A DNA stretch of 64,000 bases from Vibrio sonorensis (GTDB taxonomy: Bacteria; Pseudomonadota; Gammaproteobacteria; Enterobacterales; Vibrionaceae). A program made the translations under genes and the position numbers. The notes beneath the pieces were generated by a model. The model was given only the letters and a program-made list of their open reading frames with translations, was not told the DNA's origin and ran no database searches. The stretch spans positions 124,001 to 188,000 of the forward strand of contig NZ_LJJE01000112.1 in NCBI RefSeq assembly GCF_001854765.1, read 5' to 3'. Numbering within the stretch: position 1 is the stretch's first letter; each line of letters starts with the position of its first letter. Below are positions 9,457-18,911 of the stretch, piece by piece.

Positions 9457-9927
9457 TTATCGATGTGTCAGTGTAGGGGATTGTTTTTTTTGATGTTGGT
9501 ATTCGTGTATGGAAAGTTGCTCGAAAGCGACGGCAATCCATCCGCTGATTAACATATCGAACCACTGTTCGACACCACTACAAGCGACCACAATGTCCCC
9601 ATAAACAAAGGAGCCATAAAACAACAGGTCTGATTGGCAGAGAGAAGAGGGATGGATTACTTGCTTAACTATGTTCGGCTTATTGTCTCGCCATGCTTGT
9701 TTTGCTTTTTCTAACGCATATTCGTCAAATGGAATCGTCCACTCCGATGGGTTACCAATCGAGGTTTGATAGAGAACTGCTTGTTCGAATGACGCTTCCC
9801 AAGGCTTTAGACAAGGATTCATGATGACAATGTGAAGCTGCTGTCGATTGGTTATTGTAAACAGTTGATCTATCGACGGTCTGACGAGTTTGACTGCATC
9901 GGAGGCAATTGAGCGATGATCTCTCAT
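9457..9927 (-). CDS. Uncharacterised protein, first gene of the tctCBA operon
   Basis: A 156-residue soluble protein with no signal peptide or membrane segment. I do not recognise the family with certainty. Notable stretches are KAKQAWRDNKPN near residue 93, DLLFYGSFVYGDIVVACSGVEQWFD near 120 and a C-terminal LISGWIAVAFEQL helix. The order (a KA-rich helix, a Gly-rich beta stretch, then SGV-x4-D) is loosely like the GlcG/HbpS (DUF336) fold, but that is only an impression. It is immediately upstream of tctC, and a perfect TTGTATTACAA palindrome lies 32 bases before its ATG, so it should be co-regulated with the transporter. Confidence 0.7.
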   Translation of the reverse strand: MRDHRSIASDAVKLVRPSIDQLFTITNRQQLHIVIMNPCLKPWEASFEQAVLYQTSIGNPSEWTIPFDEYALEKAKQAWRDNKPNIVKQVIHPSSLCQSDLLFYGSFVYGDIVVACSGVEQWFDMLISGWIAVAFEQLSIHEYQHQKKQSPTLTHR

Positions 9928-9958
9928 GGACTATCCAGTTTGATAAAAAATACAATAT

Positions 9959-9969
9959 TTGTATTACAA
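9959..9969. promoter_or_regulatory. Palindromic TTGTATTACAA site, candidate FCD-regulator operator
   Basis: This is a perfect inverted repeat TTGTA-T-TACAA, 32 bases upstream of the operon start at 9927. An overlapping ATACAAT-ATTTGTAT arrangement makes the segment 9951-9969 doubly symmetric. It matches the TnGTnnnACnA shape recognised by FCD-subfamily GntR regulators, two of which are encoded at 2512 and 4400. The remaining bases up to 10216 hold no gene that I can support. Confidence 0.6.
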
Positions 9970-10162
9970 TAAATCTATCGGAGAATTGGAAAAGCATTGA
10001 AGATAACGGGTCGTAAAAGCTGCCTAATCGTCGAGTTTGCAAGTGGTATGGTGAAGTGACTATCTTACTTATTAGATTGATTAACTAATTATTAAGGATA
10101 TAAATCATATTAATAATTGGTGAGAAGCGAGTAGAAAAATTTAAAATAGTGGCCAAATAAAT

Positions 10163-10188
10163 AAAAGCCGGACATCAGTCCGACTTTA
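10163..10188 (-). terminator. Terminator after the PL17 operon
   Basis: AAAGCCGGAC and GTCCGACTTT form a 10-bp stem (one wobble) around a 4-base loop, 29 bases past the PL17 stop at 10217. On the minus strand TTTTATTTATTT follows. Confidence 0.7.
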
Positions 10189-10216
10189 CTCATTATCTGT
10201 ATGGCCAAGTATTACG

Positions 10217-12367
10217 CTAGAACTTAGCGAATGCTCCTCTCCAGCTATATCGTTGACCGCTGCAAACAACATTGTGTTCTTTGTGCTGTTCGCTTTCCAT
10301 TCGATTAGAGACCGCAAAATGGTATTGTTTTCCAGTCACAAGCTCAATTTGAATGATCGTTGCTTCTTCGTTGTTAGCGCTAACCGCTACAGACTTGACC
10401 AGACCTCTCGCTCCAGTAGAGGCTTCTATCGACTCATTAAAGTATCCGTGAGTTTCAAGTACGGATGCAAAAACATGATTTCGACCTGACTGACGAAGAA
10501 TCAAAGCTGGTTCGCTGCGCAAGTTAAAATCAGGGTCATTGGCTCCTGTACGTGCAAAGATAACTTGGCTGTCTTTAACCGCGCTAGAAACCAAGCTGTA
10601 GTAGCTGTTACCCTGCAGCCAACTGACCAAACTGCTAGTCGCAACCTTGCCTTGTGCTACGTTCCACAGGTGTTGATAGCCATTGTCTGTGCCCAATGGT
10701 CGTAAAGTGTCGGCTACTTCATATTCAAAATCCGTGCGAATAATTTGTCCACAATAGTGAACGGGCAAGTCATATTGGTGTTCTTCTTGCGATTCGATTC
10801 TATAAATATCAACAACTAATGGCTTTTCGAGTTCCTCTAGGTCGGCGAGTAGAATACTTCTTTGCATGTCTACACCAGAGTAGTAGCCAGAAATACGACC
10901 ACTCATGCCCTGTAGTGCTTTATCTTCAGTCTCAAAAAAATGTTTGCTGCCAAACTTTGACTCCGCTAATGTCGTGTCAAAGTTGTTTTGAGTCTTTTGA
11001 TCAACCGTTACGGTATTGTGAGCGACGGTTTGCTTACAGTATGTTTTGTTCTCTGGAATGTAGCGGCCACCGAACTTTGGTTCTACATTTACCCAGCGTC
11101 CAAATCCATAGTCGTGAAGCACTTCCTGCCCACGGTTAAAGACGCTCAAATGCAATCCATCATAATGACCATGATCGAGTGCGGAATGATATTGGTGATC
11201 GCTGCCATGTTGGCCAAACCACAACAGTGCCATCGTATCGTCGTTAAGCTTGTCGCGATGGCGAAGAATGCCAACACCGCCTTTTTCGCCTTCAGGCCCG
11301 TCCGTTACGAATAGGCTACCCCAGTTAAACGGTTTGATATCTGTTGCAATCGCTACAGCGTCTGAAAGAGTCTTACCAGAGGCGTGTACCCATACATCTT
11401 GCTGGTGTTCGGCCATCGCGAGAAGCGTATCGTTTTGTTCGTATCGTTGAAAGCAAACGCTGGTGGCCATTATCACACCTTCGTCATTGATACTGATCGT
11501 TTTAGACGAATCATTCAAAGCGGGGAGGGTGCCATCTGGGAATGCTGTTGAGAACACCGCGTATGACGTTGTCTTTATAACACTGTTATTGAACTCATAG
11601 ATGTTTAGATCCGGCTGGCGACGTTGTATCGCTTCTGCAAACAGGTAAATGGGTCGAAGAGAGAAGCGGTGATAGTATGGACCTTCCATATAATAACCAT
11701 CTGGAGAAAACAGTTGGTCTAACTGGGCGAGAAAACCGCCGCTTACTTTGTCTAGTTTTAGTCCATACAACGCTTTGTCTACAGAATTTTGATCGTTAAT
11801 GGCGTAGCCACAAATTCCGACAGCGGCAACGGCCCAGAGACCATGATTATGCACAATGTCAAAGTCATGAGCATAAGTGACAACGAACATTTCGATCATC
11901 TGTTTAAACAGGTCATCCTCTATCAGACGCTTCTGTTGCTCACTTAGCGTGTGGTAAATGCAGCTGTACGCACAAGACGCGTAAAGCATCCACATGTTTT
12001 CGTTAAGAGTTTGGTGAAATAACCGACCTGGTGGATTTGTATCGCGACTGACATTGCTTTCAAGCGTTGGGTAGACTTCAGCATACGCGGTGAGCATATT
12101 GAGAATATAGTCGCGATACACAGTCTCTTCAGTAATCAAGTAGAGACGCCCAGCTAAATCCATATGAATATAATTCTGCTTGTGACGGTTGTGCTCGTAG
12201 CCCCCAGCCTCTCCGTGTCCTGGGACTTCGATTCCTACAGATGTCATGTATTTTTGCGTCTGAGCAATGTCTCGTGCAAGGGCTTTGCCCAAAAGGCTAT
12301 CCGTGCCAATCGCTTTGCGCAGCTCTGCTGCTTCTTCAAAGTTAAGTAATAGTGGTTGATAGCTCAT
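10217..12367 (-). CDS. oalC: Oligoalginate lyase, PL17 family, copy 1
   Basis: A 716-residue heparinase II/III-like polysaccharide lyase. It has the family motifs EVPGHGEAGGYEHNRHKQNY near residue 48, the catalytic-region VHNHGLWAVAAVG near 170, EGPYYHRFSLRP near 225 and WVNVEPKFGGRY near 420. Exo-type PL17 enzymes cut oligoalginates to unsaturated monomer that becomes DEH. There is no signal peptide, which is consistent with cytoplasmic action on imported oligomers. Its ATG overlaps the stop of the upstream PL17 paralogue by one base (TAATG), implying coupled translation. The symbol is by analogy with the two PL17 enzymes of V. splendidus; which copy equals which is uncertain. Confidence 0.88.
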   Translation of the reverse strand: MSYQPLLLNFEEAAELRKAIGTDSLLGKALARDIAQTQKYMTSVGIEVPGHGEAGGYEHNRHKQNYIHMDLAGRLYLITEETVYRDYILNMLTAYAEVYPTLESNVSRDTNPPGRLFHQTLNENMWMLYASCAYSCIYHTLSEQQKRLIEDDLFKQMIEMFVVTYAHDFDIVHNHGLWAVAAVGICGYAINDQNSVDKALYGLKLDKVSGGFLAQLDQLFSPDGYYMEGPYYHRFSLRPIYLFAEAIQRRQPDLNIYEFNNSVIKTTSYAVFSTAFPDGTLPALNDSSKTISINDEGVIMATSVCFQRYEQNDTLLAMAEHQQDVWVHASGKTLSDAVAIATDIKPFNWGSLFVTDGPEGEKGGVGILRHRDKLNDDTMALLWFGQHGSDHQYHSALDHGHYDGLHLSVFNRGQEVLHDYGFGRWVNVEPKFGGRYIPENKTYCKQTVAHNTVTVDQKTQNNFDTTLAESKFGSKHFFETEDKALQGMSGRISGYYSGVDMQRSILLADLEELEKPLVVDIYRIESQEEHQYDLPVHYCGQIIRTDFEYEVADTLRPLGTDNGYQHLWNVAQGKVATSSLVSWLQGNSYYSLVSSAVKDSQVIFARTGANDPDFNLRSEPALILRQSGRNHVFASVLETHGYFNESIEASTGARGLVKSVAVSANNEEATIIQIELVTGKQYHFAVSNRMESEQHKEHNVVCSGQRYSWRGAFAKF

Positions 12368-14522
12368 TATTTAGTCTCCAGCTCAGAGAAAGTAATTTCG
12401 TGGGAATAGAATCCTTTCCAACTGAAAGTTTTACCATGACACTCAATTGTATGGTCGGTATTTTCTTTGCAATTTATCAAGTTGCTAACCATCAGCGTAA
12501 CGCACGCCTGACGAGTTTTTATTTGGATAATGCTTGCCGTGGCGTCGTGAGAGAGAATGTTGATATCACTAACGCTTCCTCTTGCATCAACAGATTGTTC
12601 AAACTCTTCGTTAAAGTAGCCATGCGTTTCTAACACTGACGCAAACAGGCTAGACTTTCCACGCTTCTAAGTGTAAACGCCGGTTCACTTCGCAAGTTGA
12701 ACGACGGATCATTTGCGCCTGTTCTGGTGAAAATGATGTCATCGTTTTTGTTTGAACTGGTTCCAACCCATGTGTAATAAGTGTTGTTCTGAAGCCAACT
12801 CACTAACGCGCTGTTTCCCAATGCACCTTGTGCAACTTTCCACAAATGTTGGTAGCCATTTTCACGGCCAAGAGGTTCTAATTCACTAAAGGTGCTATAG
12901 CTAAAGTTTGTTCTTACAAGCTGGCCTTCATACTGGTGCGAATAATCGTACAGGTGCTCTGATTCACTTTGGATGCGATAAAGGTCAACCATTAACGGCG
13001 TATCAAAGTCGCTAAGCTTTAACATGAAGACACTTCTTTGCATGTCGCAGTCTGGGTAGTGGTCCAGTGCAAATGCGCTCATTCCAATCAGTTGGCTATC
13101 GTCGCCGGAAAAGAAATGCGGCAGGCCGTGTACCGAATCAGCGCGTTCTACATTGAAATCATTTTGACACTTTTCGTCGACAGTGACGATATTGTGAGCA
13201 ATGGTTTGGCGAGCATAAGATTTGTTTTCGTCGAGATAGCGGCCGCCAAATTTGGGCTCAACGTTAACCCAACGACAGAAACCGTACTCACGTAAAACTT
13301 CCTGCCCTCGATTAAAAAAGGTAATGCCAAGTGTATCGAAGTTGCCATGCCCCATACCGTGCTGGCCATAGTTCATAACAAGTTGACTGACATCTCCACT
13401 TTTATCTTGCATGCGCAGAAAGCCTTGAGCGCCATTTTGCCCTTGAGGACCTTCGTTTAACTCAACACTTGGCCAAAACGGCAAACCAATATCACGTTGC
13501 TTAACCGCATTTTCATACGCATTTGACAGTTCTAAGCCGCAAGCATTGATCCAAACCGCATCTTGGATTTTTGCCATTCCAAGAATATTATCGTCAAGTC
13601 CATAGTGTTTTGAATAAACACTGACAGCAACTTGTACTCCCATATCGGTAATGCTCATCGTTCTAGAGGCATCATTAAGAGCGGGAAACTCTCCGTTGGG
13701 GTATGCAGTAGCAAGCATGGCCTGAATCGTGTTTCCAATCACTTTGTCTTTGTAGTTGTAGATGTCAATTTCTGGCATATGACGATGAATCACTTCTGCA
13801 AACACGCATGTTGGACGAATAGCATAGCGATGATAATAAGGGCCTTCCATATAATAGCCAGATGGAGCAAACAACTGGGATATCTGGGCTAAAAATCCGC
13901 CAGTGTTGTTGTTGTCTAATCCATAGACTGACATATCTAAATATTCGCGCTTACCAATCGCAAGACCACAGATTCCGACAGCGGCGACCGCCCAGATACC
14001 GTGGTTGTGTATGCGATCAAAATCGTGAGCATACTTAACAGTGAACATGTTTAGCATTGGCTCAAAGAGCAGTGTTTTTATGTGTTCTTGCTCTTCTTCC
14101 GTCATCGTATGAGCGACACAGGAATATGCGAGGCTAGTAAACATGAGCCAGCAGTGTTCATTTAAGATTTGATGAAAGAGTCGACCAGTAGGATTGGTGT
14201 TCTTTTGAACGTGAAAGTCAAATCCGAGGTATTTGTCAGCGTAGAGCTTCAACAAGTCACGAACAAATTGTCCGTACACTTGGTTTCCTGTTACAAGGAA
14301 AAGTCGACCTGCGAGGTTCATATAGGTGTAATTCTGCTTATGGCGATTGTGTTCATAGCCACCGGCTTCACCATGACCGGGTACTTCAAGGGGGAGCTCG
14401 ATAAATCTATCAAGCTCATTGCAACTGGATTCAATGGTTTGCCCCATTAAGCTTTTTTTACCCACTTCCTTTTGCAGTAACTCGATTTCCGTATCTGACA
14501 ACAAAATTGCCTGTGTATTCAT
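12367..14522 (-). CDS. oalB: Oligoalginate lyase, PL17 family, copy 2 (apparent frameshift near 12650)
   Basis: A paralogue of the lyase at 10217, with EVPGHGEAGGYEHNRHKQNY, IHNHGIWAVAAVG and EGPYYHRYAIRP conserved. The reading frame runs from ATG 14522 (AGGGG just upstream) to a premature stop shortly after the TLRSVES segment. One inserted base near 12648-12652 joins it to LFASVLETHGYFNE and the normal C-terminus ending at 12367, giving about 718 residues, the same size as copy 1. The in-frame extension upstream to 14630 is hydrophobic and unlikely to be translated. The lesion is probably a sequence error. Cytoplasmic, same exolytic role; the two copies may differ in M/G preference. Confidence 0.85.
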
Positions 14523-14570
14523 CGTTTTGTTACCCCTAATGCAAACGTCAATTTTCAAATTAGAAATATA

Positions 14571-14581
14571 AAGTAATACAA
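14571..14581. promoter_or_regulatory. Degenerate TTGTATTAC half site upstream of PL17 copy 2
   Basis: On the minus strand this reads TTGTATTACTT, matching 9 of 11 positions of the TTGTA-N-TACAA consensus, 49 bases upstream of the lyase start. It sits in the divergent control region 14523-14808 between PL17 copy 2 and kdgF. Confidence 0.45.
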
Positions 14582-14709
14582 ATAAGCTTACTTTGACAGT
14601 ACTAAATACGAAAATAATGAGATAGGTCACGTGAGGCAGGTTAACACCTTGTTTATAAGCGATTGTTAGTGATTTCTTGAACTTGTCAGCTTGCTATAAT
14701 TGTACGCTT

Positions 14710-14725
14710 TATGATCGAAATCACA
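14710..14725. promoter_or_regulatory. CRP-like site in the PL17/kdgF divergent region
   Basis: TATGA-TCGAAA-TCACA matches nine of the ten core positions of the CRP consensus TGTGA-N6-TCACA. It lies midway between the divergent starts at 14522 and 14809. This predicts catabolite control of both transcription units. Confidence 0.55.
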
Positions 14726-14739
14726 CATTTGTTGATATA

Positions 14740-14750
14740 TTGTATGACAA
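14740..14750. promoter_or_regulatory. TTGTATGACAA site upstream of kdgF
   Basis: This matches 10 of 11 positions of the TTGTA-N-TACAA palindrome and lies 15 bases downstream of the CRP-like site and 58 bases before the kdgF ATG. It is a candidate operator for the FCD regulators encoded at 2512 and 4400. Confidence 0.55.
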
Positions 14751-14808
14751 TTAGGTTCTTATATGTATGATTTATTCACACAGAGATAAACGACGGGTGG
14801 AGAACATT

Positions 14809-15144
14809 ATGAATCTGTTTTTTAAAACTCAAGAGCACGAATGGGAAGAACTAGGGGGAGGAATCAAGCGCAAGATTGTTGGCTATACCGATGACCTAAT
14901 GGCGGTCCATGTCTGTTTTGACAAAGGGGCAGTGGGTACTGCACATACACATGAGATACACGATCAGATTGGTTATGTGGTCAGTGGCAGTTTCGAAGCA
15001 GAAGTTGATGGTAATAAGCAGATACTAAAACAAGGCGATGCCTTTATTGCGCGTAAGCACTTAATGCACGGTGCAATTGCTTTAGAGGACAATAGTGTGC
15101 TTTTAGACATCTTTAACCCAGCGAGAGAAGACTTTCTAAAATAA
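14809..15144 (+). CDS. kdgF: Cupin protein KdgF, uronate monomer linearisation
   Basis: A 111-residue single-domain cupin with metal-ligand candidates in HTHEIHDQIGYVVSGSF (about residues 45-61) and a further His in RKHLMHG near 87. KdgF converts the unsaturated uronate released by lyases into the open-chain ketouronate used downstream (DEH in the alginate route). An in-frame ATG at 14767 exists, but the ATG at 14809 is preceded by TGGAGAA and gives the usual family length. It heads the kdgF-kdgK-eda transcription unit, 31 bases before kdgK. Confidence 0.88.
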   Translation: MNLFFKTQEHEWEELGGGIKRKIVGYTDDLMAVHVCFDKGAVGTAHTHEIHDQIGYVVSGSFEAEVDGNKQILKQGDAFIARKHLMHGAIALEDNSVLLDIFNPAREDFLK

Positions 15145-15175
15145 GGGGTGCAACTTGAGTTGCTAAGGTAGCTTT

Positions 15176-16123
15176 ATGAAAAATCAAAAAATTGCTGTAA
15201 TTGGCGAATGTATGGTGGAACTGCAAAAAGTAAACGGTGTTATTTCTCAATCTTTTGGGGGCGATACGCTAAACACTGCACTCTACCTAACGCGTTTAAC
15301 TGAGCCAACAGGGATGGTGGTTAGCTACGTAACAGCACTGGGTAAGGACCCATTTAGTGAGCAAATGTTATCAGCATGGCAGAGTGAAGGCATTGATACT
15401 AGCTTGGTTGTAACTTTAGAGGATAAGCAACCAGGCATCTATCATATCGAGACCGACGCAAAGGGTGAACGTCGTTTTTTCTATTGGAGAAATGACTCGG
15501 CGGCTAAGTTTATGTTTGAGCAAATTGAAACAAAAACAGTGCTTGAACGCTTACAGAATTACGATGCTGTCTACCTCAGCGGAATTACCTTGGCGATTCT
15601 TACTGACAAGGGAAGAAAAGTTCTATTTGATTTCCTTGCACAGTTCAAACGTAAGGGCGGAAAGGTTTATTTTGATAACAACTTCCGAGCAAAGCTATGG
15701 AGTAGTAAAGAGACAGCTCAAACCTACTACAAGCAAATTTTGAAGTTGACTGATATTGCACTACTCACTTTTGAAGACGAACAAGAACTCTTTGGAGATA
15801 GGGTTTTAGAAGAATGTATTTCCAGAACAAGTGATGCTGGGGTTAGAGAGATCATCATTAAACGCGGTGGCGAAGATTGCTTAGTGGTGAGCAATGAGCA
15901 AGCGTCGTTTATCAAGCCCCAAAAAATTGATTGTATTATTGATACCACTGCTGCTGGTGACTCATTCAGTTCTGGCTACCTTGCAAACCGGTTAGCAGGA
16001 GGTGAACCCAACGAGTCGGCGGCATTTGGTCACCAAATGGCGGGAAATGTAATCCAACACCAAGGGGCAATTATTCCCCGAGAAAATATGCCACAACTCG
16101 AATTATCAACCGTTTGTGTTTAA
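15176..16123 (+). CDS. kdgK: 2-dehydro-3-deoxygluconokinase
   Basis: A 315-residue PfkB-family sugar kinase. The N-terminal substrate region has GGDTLNTALYLTRL near residue 28, and the C-terminal PfkB signature DTTAAGDSFSSGYLA near 260 contains the catalytic Asp. It phosphorylates KDG to KDPG with ATP. It lies between kdgF and eda on the same strand with short gaps, which fixes the KDG assignment within the wider PfkB family. Confidence 0.93.
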   Translation: MKNQKIAVIGECMVELQKVNGVISQSFGGDTLNTALYLTRLTEPTGMVVSYVTALGKDPFSEQMLSAWQSEGIDTSLVVTLEDKQPGIYHIETDAKGERRFFYWRNDSAAKFMFEQIETKTVLERLQNYDAVYLSGITLAILTDKGRKVLFDFLAQFKRKGGKVYFDNNFRAKLWSSKETAQTYYKQILKLTDIALLTFEDEQELFGDRVLEECISRTSDAGVREIIIKRGGEDCLVVSNEQASFIKPQKIDCIIDTTAAGDSFSSGYLANRLAGGEPNESAAFGHQMAGNVIQHQGAIIPRENMPQLELSTVCV

Positions 16124-16134
16124 CAGTGAGAATT

Positions 16135-16758
16135 ATGATGACGACACTCGACCAGCAACTTTCACAACTTAAAATAATCCCAGTCATTGCCATTAACAGA
16201 GCAGAGGACGCGATCCCACTTGGAAAAACTCTGGTTGATAATGGTATGCCCTGTGCTGAAATTACCTTTAGGACCTCCTGTGCGGCAGAAGCAATACGAT
16301 TAATGAGAGAAGAATTTCCCGATATGCTGATTGGGGCAGGAACCATTTTAACGAATGAACAAGTTGATCAAGCGGTAGAGGCAGGGGTGGATTTTATTGT
16401 TAGTCCCGGCTTCAATCCACGTACCGTTCAATACTGTTTAGATAAGAACGTTCCAATTGTTCCAGGCGTAAATAATCCTAGCCTTGTTGAACAGGCAATG
16501 GAAATGGGCCTTACAACGTTGAAATTCTTTCCTGCTGAGCCATCTGGTGGGGTAGGAATGTTAAAAGCGTTAACTGCCGTTTATCCGGTGAGTTTTATGC
16601 CGACGGGAGGAGTTAGCCTCGCAAATGTTGATTCTTACCTGTCAATTCCATCTGTATTGGCTTGTGGTGGCACTTGGATGGTTCCAACAGGGTTAATTGA
16701 CGAAGGAAAATGGGACGAACTGGGTGCCTTAGTTAAAGAGGCTGTTAGCAGTCTGTAA
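16135..16758 (+). CDS. eda: KDPG/KHG aldolase
   Basis: A 207-residue class I aldolase. IIPVIAINRAEDAIPLGKTL marks the N-terminus, EITFRT near residue 44 carries the catalytic Glu, and TLKFFPAEPSGG near 131 carries the Schiff-base Lys. It splits KDPG into pyruvate and glyceraldehyde-3-phosphate, the last step of the uronate route. A reading frame opens at 16114, but GTGAGAATT before ATG 16135 makes that start better, placing the gene 11 bases after kdgK. Confidence 0.93.
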   Translation: MMTTLDQQLSQLKIIPVIAINRAEDAIPLGKTLVDNGMPCAEITFRTSCAAEAIRLMREEFPDMLIGAGTILTNEQVDQAVEAGVDFIVSPGFNPRTVQYCLDKNVPIVPGVNNPSLVEQAMEMGLTTLKFFPAEPSGGVGMLKALTAVYPVSFMPTGGVSLANVDSYLSIPSVLACGGTWMVPTGLIDEGKWDELGALVKEAVSSL

Positions 16759-16776
16759 GTTATTTTGCAAATAATG

Positions 16777-16804
16777 AAAACGAGCCATTGCGGCTCGTTT
16801 TTTT
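16777..16804 (+). terminator. Rho-independent terminator after eda
   Basis: AAACGAGCC and GGCTCGTTT form a 9-bp stem with a 5-base loop followed by a T-rich tail, 18 bases past the eda stop. It ends the kdgF-kdgK-eda unit. Confidence 0.85.
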
Positions 16805-16862
16805 GTATATTAGGTTTATAAGACTAAAAATTAGTCATTAAATCGTTAATCAACTAACTTTT

Positions 16863-17012
16863 ATGTAATACAAATAAATGCCGTGAAAAACAAGATTCAT
16901 TCTTGCTTGTATACTTTGGCGTTAATTTTAGGGGGCTTTTGCTGTATAAGCACTTTCTTTAACCTAAATGTAGGTATGTTTTAGATCACACATAATGCAT
17001 ATTGTAGTACAA
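16863..17012 (+). promoter_or_regulatory. Symporter control region: two FCD-type sites flanking a CRP-like site
   Basis: Between eda and the symporter gene there are ATGTAATACAA at 16863-16873 (10 of 11 match to TTGTA-N-TACAA), a CRP-like TATGT-N6-TCACA at 16975-16990 (8 of 10), and a perfect TTGTAGTACAA at 17002-17012. The arrangement resembles the kdgF upstream region, where a CRP-like site precedes an FCD-type site by a similar distance. Two operator copies flanking the promoter could allow looping. Function is inferred from the repeated motif. Confidence 0.55.
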
Positions 17013-17073
17013 ATAAAAACTAATAAAGAGTAATCTAGGAGTCATAGATGATCACACTGATAAGGCTGAAAAA

Positions 17074-18836
17074 ATGACTATTGATACTCTTGTTGTTCTT
17101 GCCTACTTTTTCTTCTTAGTAGCAATCGGTTGGATGTTCCGAAAATTTACGACATCTACCAGTGACTACTTCCGAGGGGGCGGCAAGATGTTGTGGTGGA
17201 TGGTAGGTGCTACCGCCTTCATGACGCAATTTTCAGCATGGACGTTTACTGGGGCTGCAGGACGCGCATTCAACGATGGTTTTGTCGTTGTTATCCTATT
17301 CTTGGCCAATGCATTTGGCTACTTTCTTAACTATTTATACTTTGCACCTAAGTTTCGTCAGTTACGTGTAGTGACGGCAATTGAAGCGATTCGCCAGCGA
17401 TTTGGAAAATCCTCAGACAGGTATTTACCTGGGCAGGCATGCCTGACAGCCTCATTTCTGCGGGAATCTGGTTGAATGGTTTAGCGATTTTTGTTGCTGC
17501 CGTGTTCAATATACCTATGGAAGCGACGATTATCGTTACTGGCCTTGTGTTAATGCTTATGGCGGTAACGGGTGGCTCATGGGCTGTCGTTGCCTCAGAT
17601 TTTATGCAGATGTTGGTCATAATGGCTGTGACGATCACTTGTGCCATCGCGGCTTACTTCCACGGTGGTGGTTTAGGTAATATTGTGGAAAACTTCCACG
17701 GCGATTTTATGCTAGGTAACAACCTGAACTACGTTAGCATTTTCGTTCTTTGGGTAGTGTTTATTTTTGTTAAGCAGTTTGGCGTTATGAACAATAGTAT
17801 TAACGCCTACCGCTACTTGTGTGCAAAAGATAGTGAAAACGCCCGTAAAGCCGCAGGACTGGCATGCGTGCTAATGGTAGTTGGCCCACTAATCTGGTTC
17901 TTGCCGCCTTGGTATGTAAGTGCATTTATGCCTGAGTTTGCGCTGCAATACGCATCGATGGGCGATAAAGCAGGAGATGCTGCGTACCTAGCCTTCGTTC
18001 AAAACGTTATGCCAGCGGGTATGGTAGGACTATTAATGTCAGCCATGTTTGCTGCAACAATGTCGTCTATGGATTCTGGCCTAAATCGCAATGCTGGTAT
18101 CTTTGTATGTAACTTCTATACTCCAGTGTTACGTCCGAATGCAGCTCAACGTGAATTGGTTATAGTTAGTAAGCTAACTACGATTATGATGGGATTGATC
18201 ATTATCGCTATAGGTTTGTTTATTAACTCCCTACGTCATTTAAGCCTGTTCGACATCGTACTTAATGTAGGCGCGTTGATTGGTTTCCCAATGCTGATCC
18301 CTGTTCTGCTTGGTATGTGGATCCGAAAAACACCAGATTGGGCGGGTTGGGGTACTTTAGCCGTTGGTGGTGTCGTGTCATACATTTTTGGTATTACGCT
18401 AAAAGCCCATCACGTCGAAGGTCTATTCGGCCTTGACCAAGCTCTCACGGGCCGAGAGTGGGCTGACTTGAAAGTAGGGCTTAGCTTGGCGGCCCATGTG
18501 GTATTCACTGGCGGTTTCTTCTTACTTTCAACGCGTTTCTATAGGGGTCTAACGCCTGAGCGTGAAAAGGAAGTGGATCAACTATTTAAAAACTGGAACA
18601 CTCCTATCGTAGCCGAAGGGGAGGAGCAGAAAAATCTCGATACCAAACAGCGCTCAATGCTTGGTAAACTCATTAGCACTGCAGGGTTTGGTATTTTGGC
18701 GATGGCTCTTATTCCGAATGAGCCAACGGGCAGGTTATTGTTCTTACTATGCGGTTCTATTGTGTTAAGTGTCGGTATTTTACTCGTCAACGCCTCTAAA
18801 GGTTCACAATCGAAATTGGCCAAACAGAGTTTGTAA
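17074..18836 (+). CDS. toaA: Sodium:solute symporter, oligoalginate/DEH uptake (apparent frameshift near 17424)
   Basis: A member of the SSS (sodium:solute symporter) family. The first part (17074-17475) encodes the N-terminal helices with TSDYFRGGGKMLWWMVGATAFMTQFSAWTFTGAA. Adding one T to the TTT run near 17424 joins it, through FTWAGMPDSLISAG, to the long downstream frame ending at 18836. The whole is about 587 residues with some 14 membrane segments. The symbol follows the Vibrio alginate transporters of this family. The context of FCD/CRP sites and adjacent KDG genes supports import of alginate oligomers or monomer. The frameshift looks like a homopolymer sequence error. Confidence 0.85.
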
Positions 18837-18850
18837 AATCGTTTATATAA

Positions 18851-18874
18851 AAACCGCTGAGCGATCAGCGGTTT
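18851..18874. terminator. Bidirectional terminator between the symporter and chbG
   Basis: AAACCGCTGA and TCAGCGGTTT form a perfect 10-bp stem with a GCGA tetraloop between convergent genes. AT-rich flanks on both sides allow termination from either direction. Confidence 0.85.
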
Positions 18875-18911
18875 GTTCGTTGATTTGAGTATTGAACGGG
18901 ATAATTGCTGT

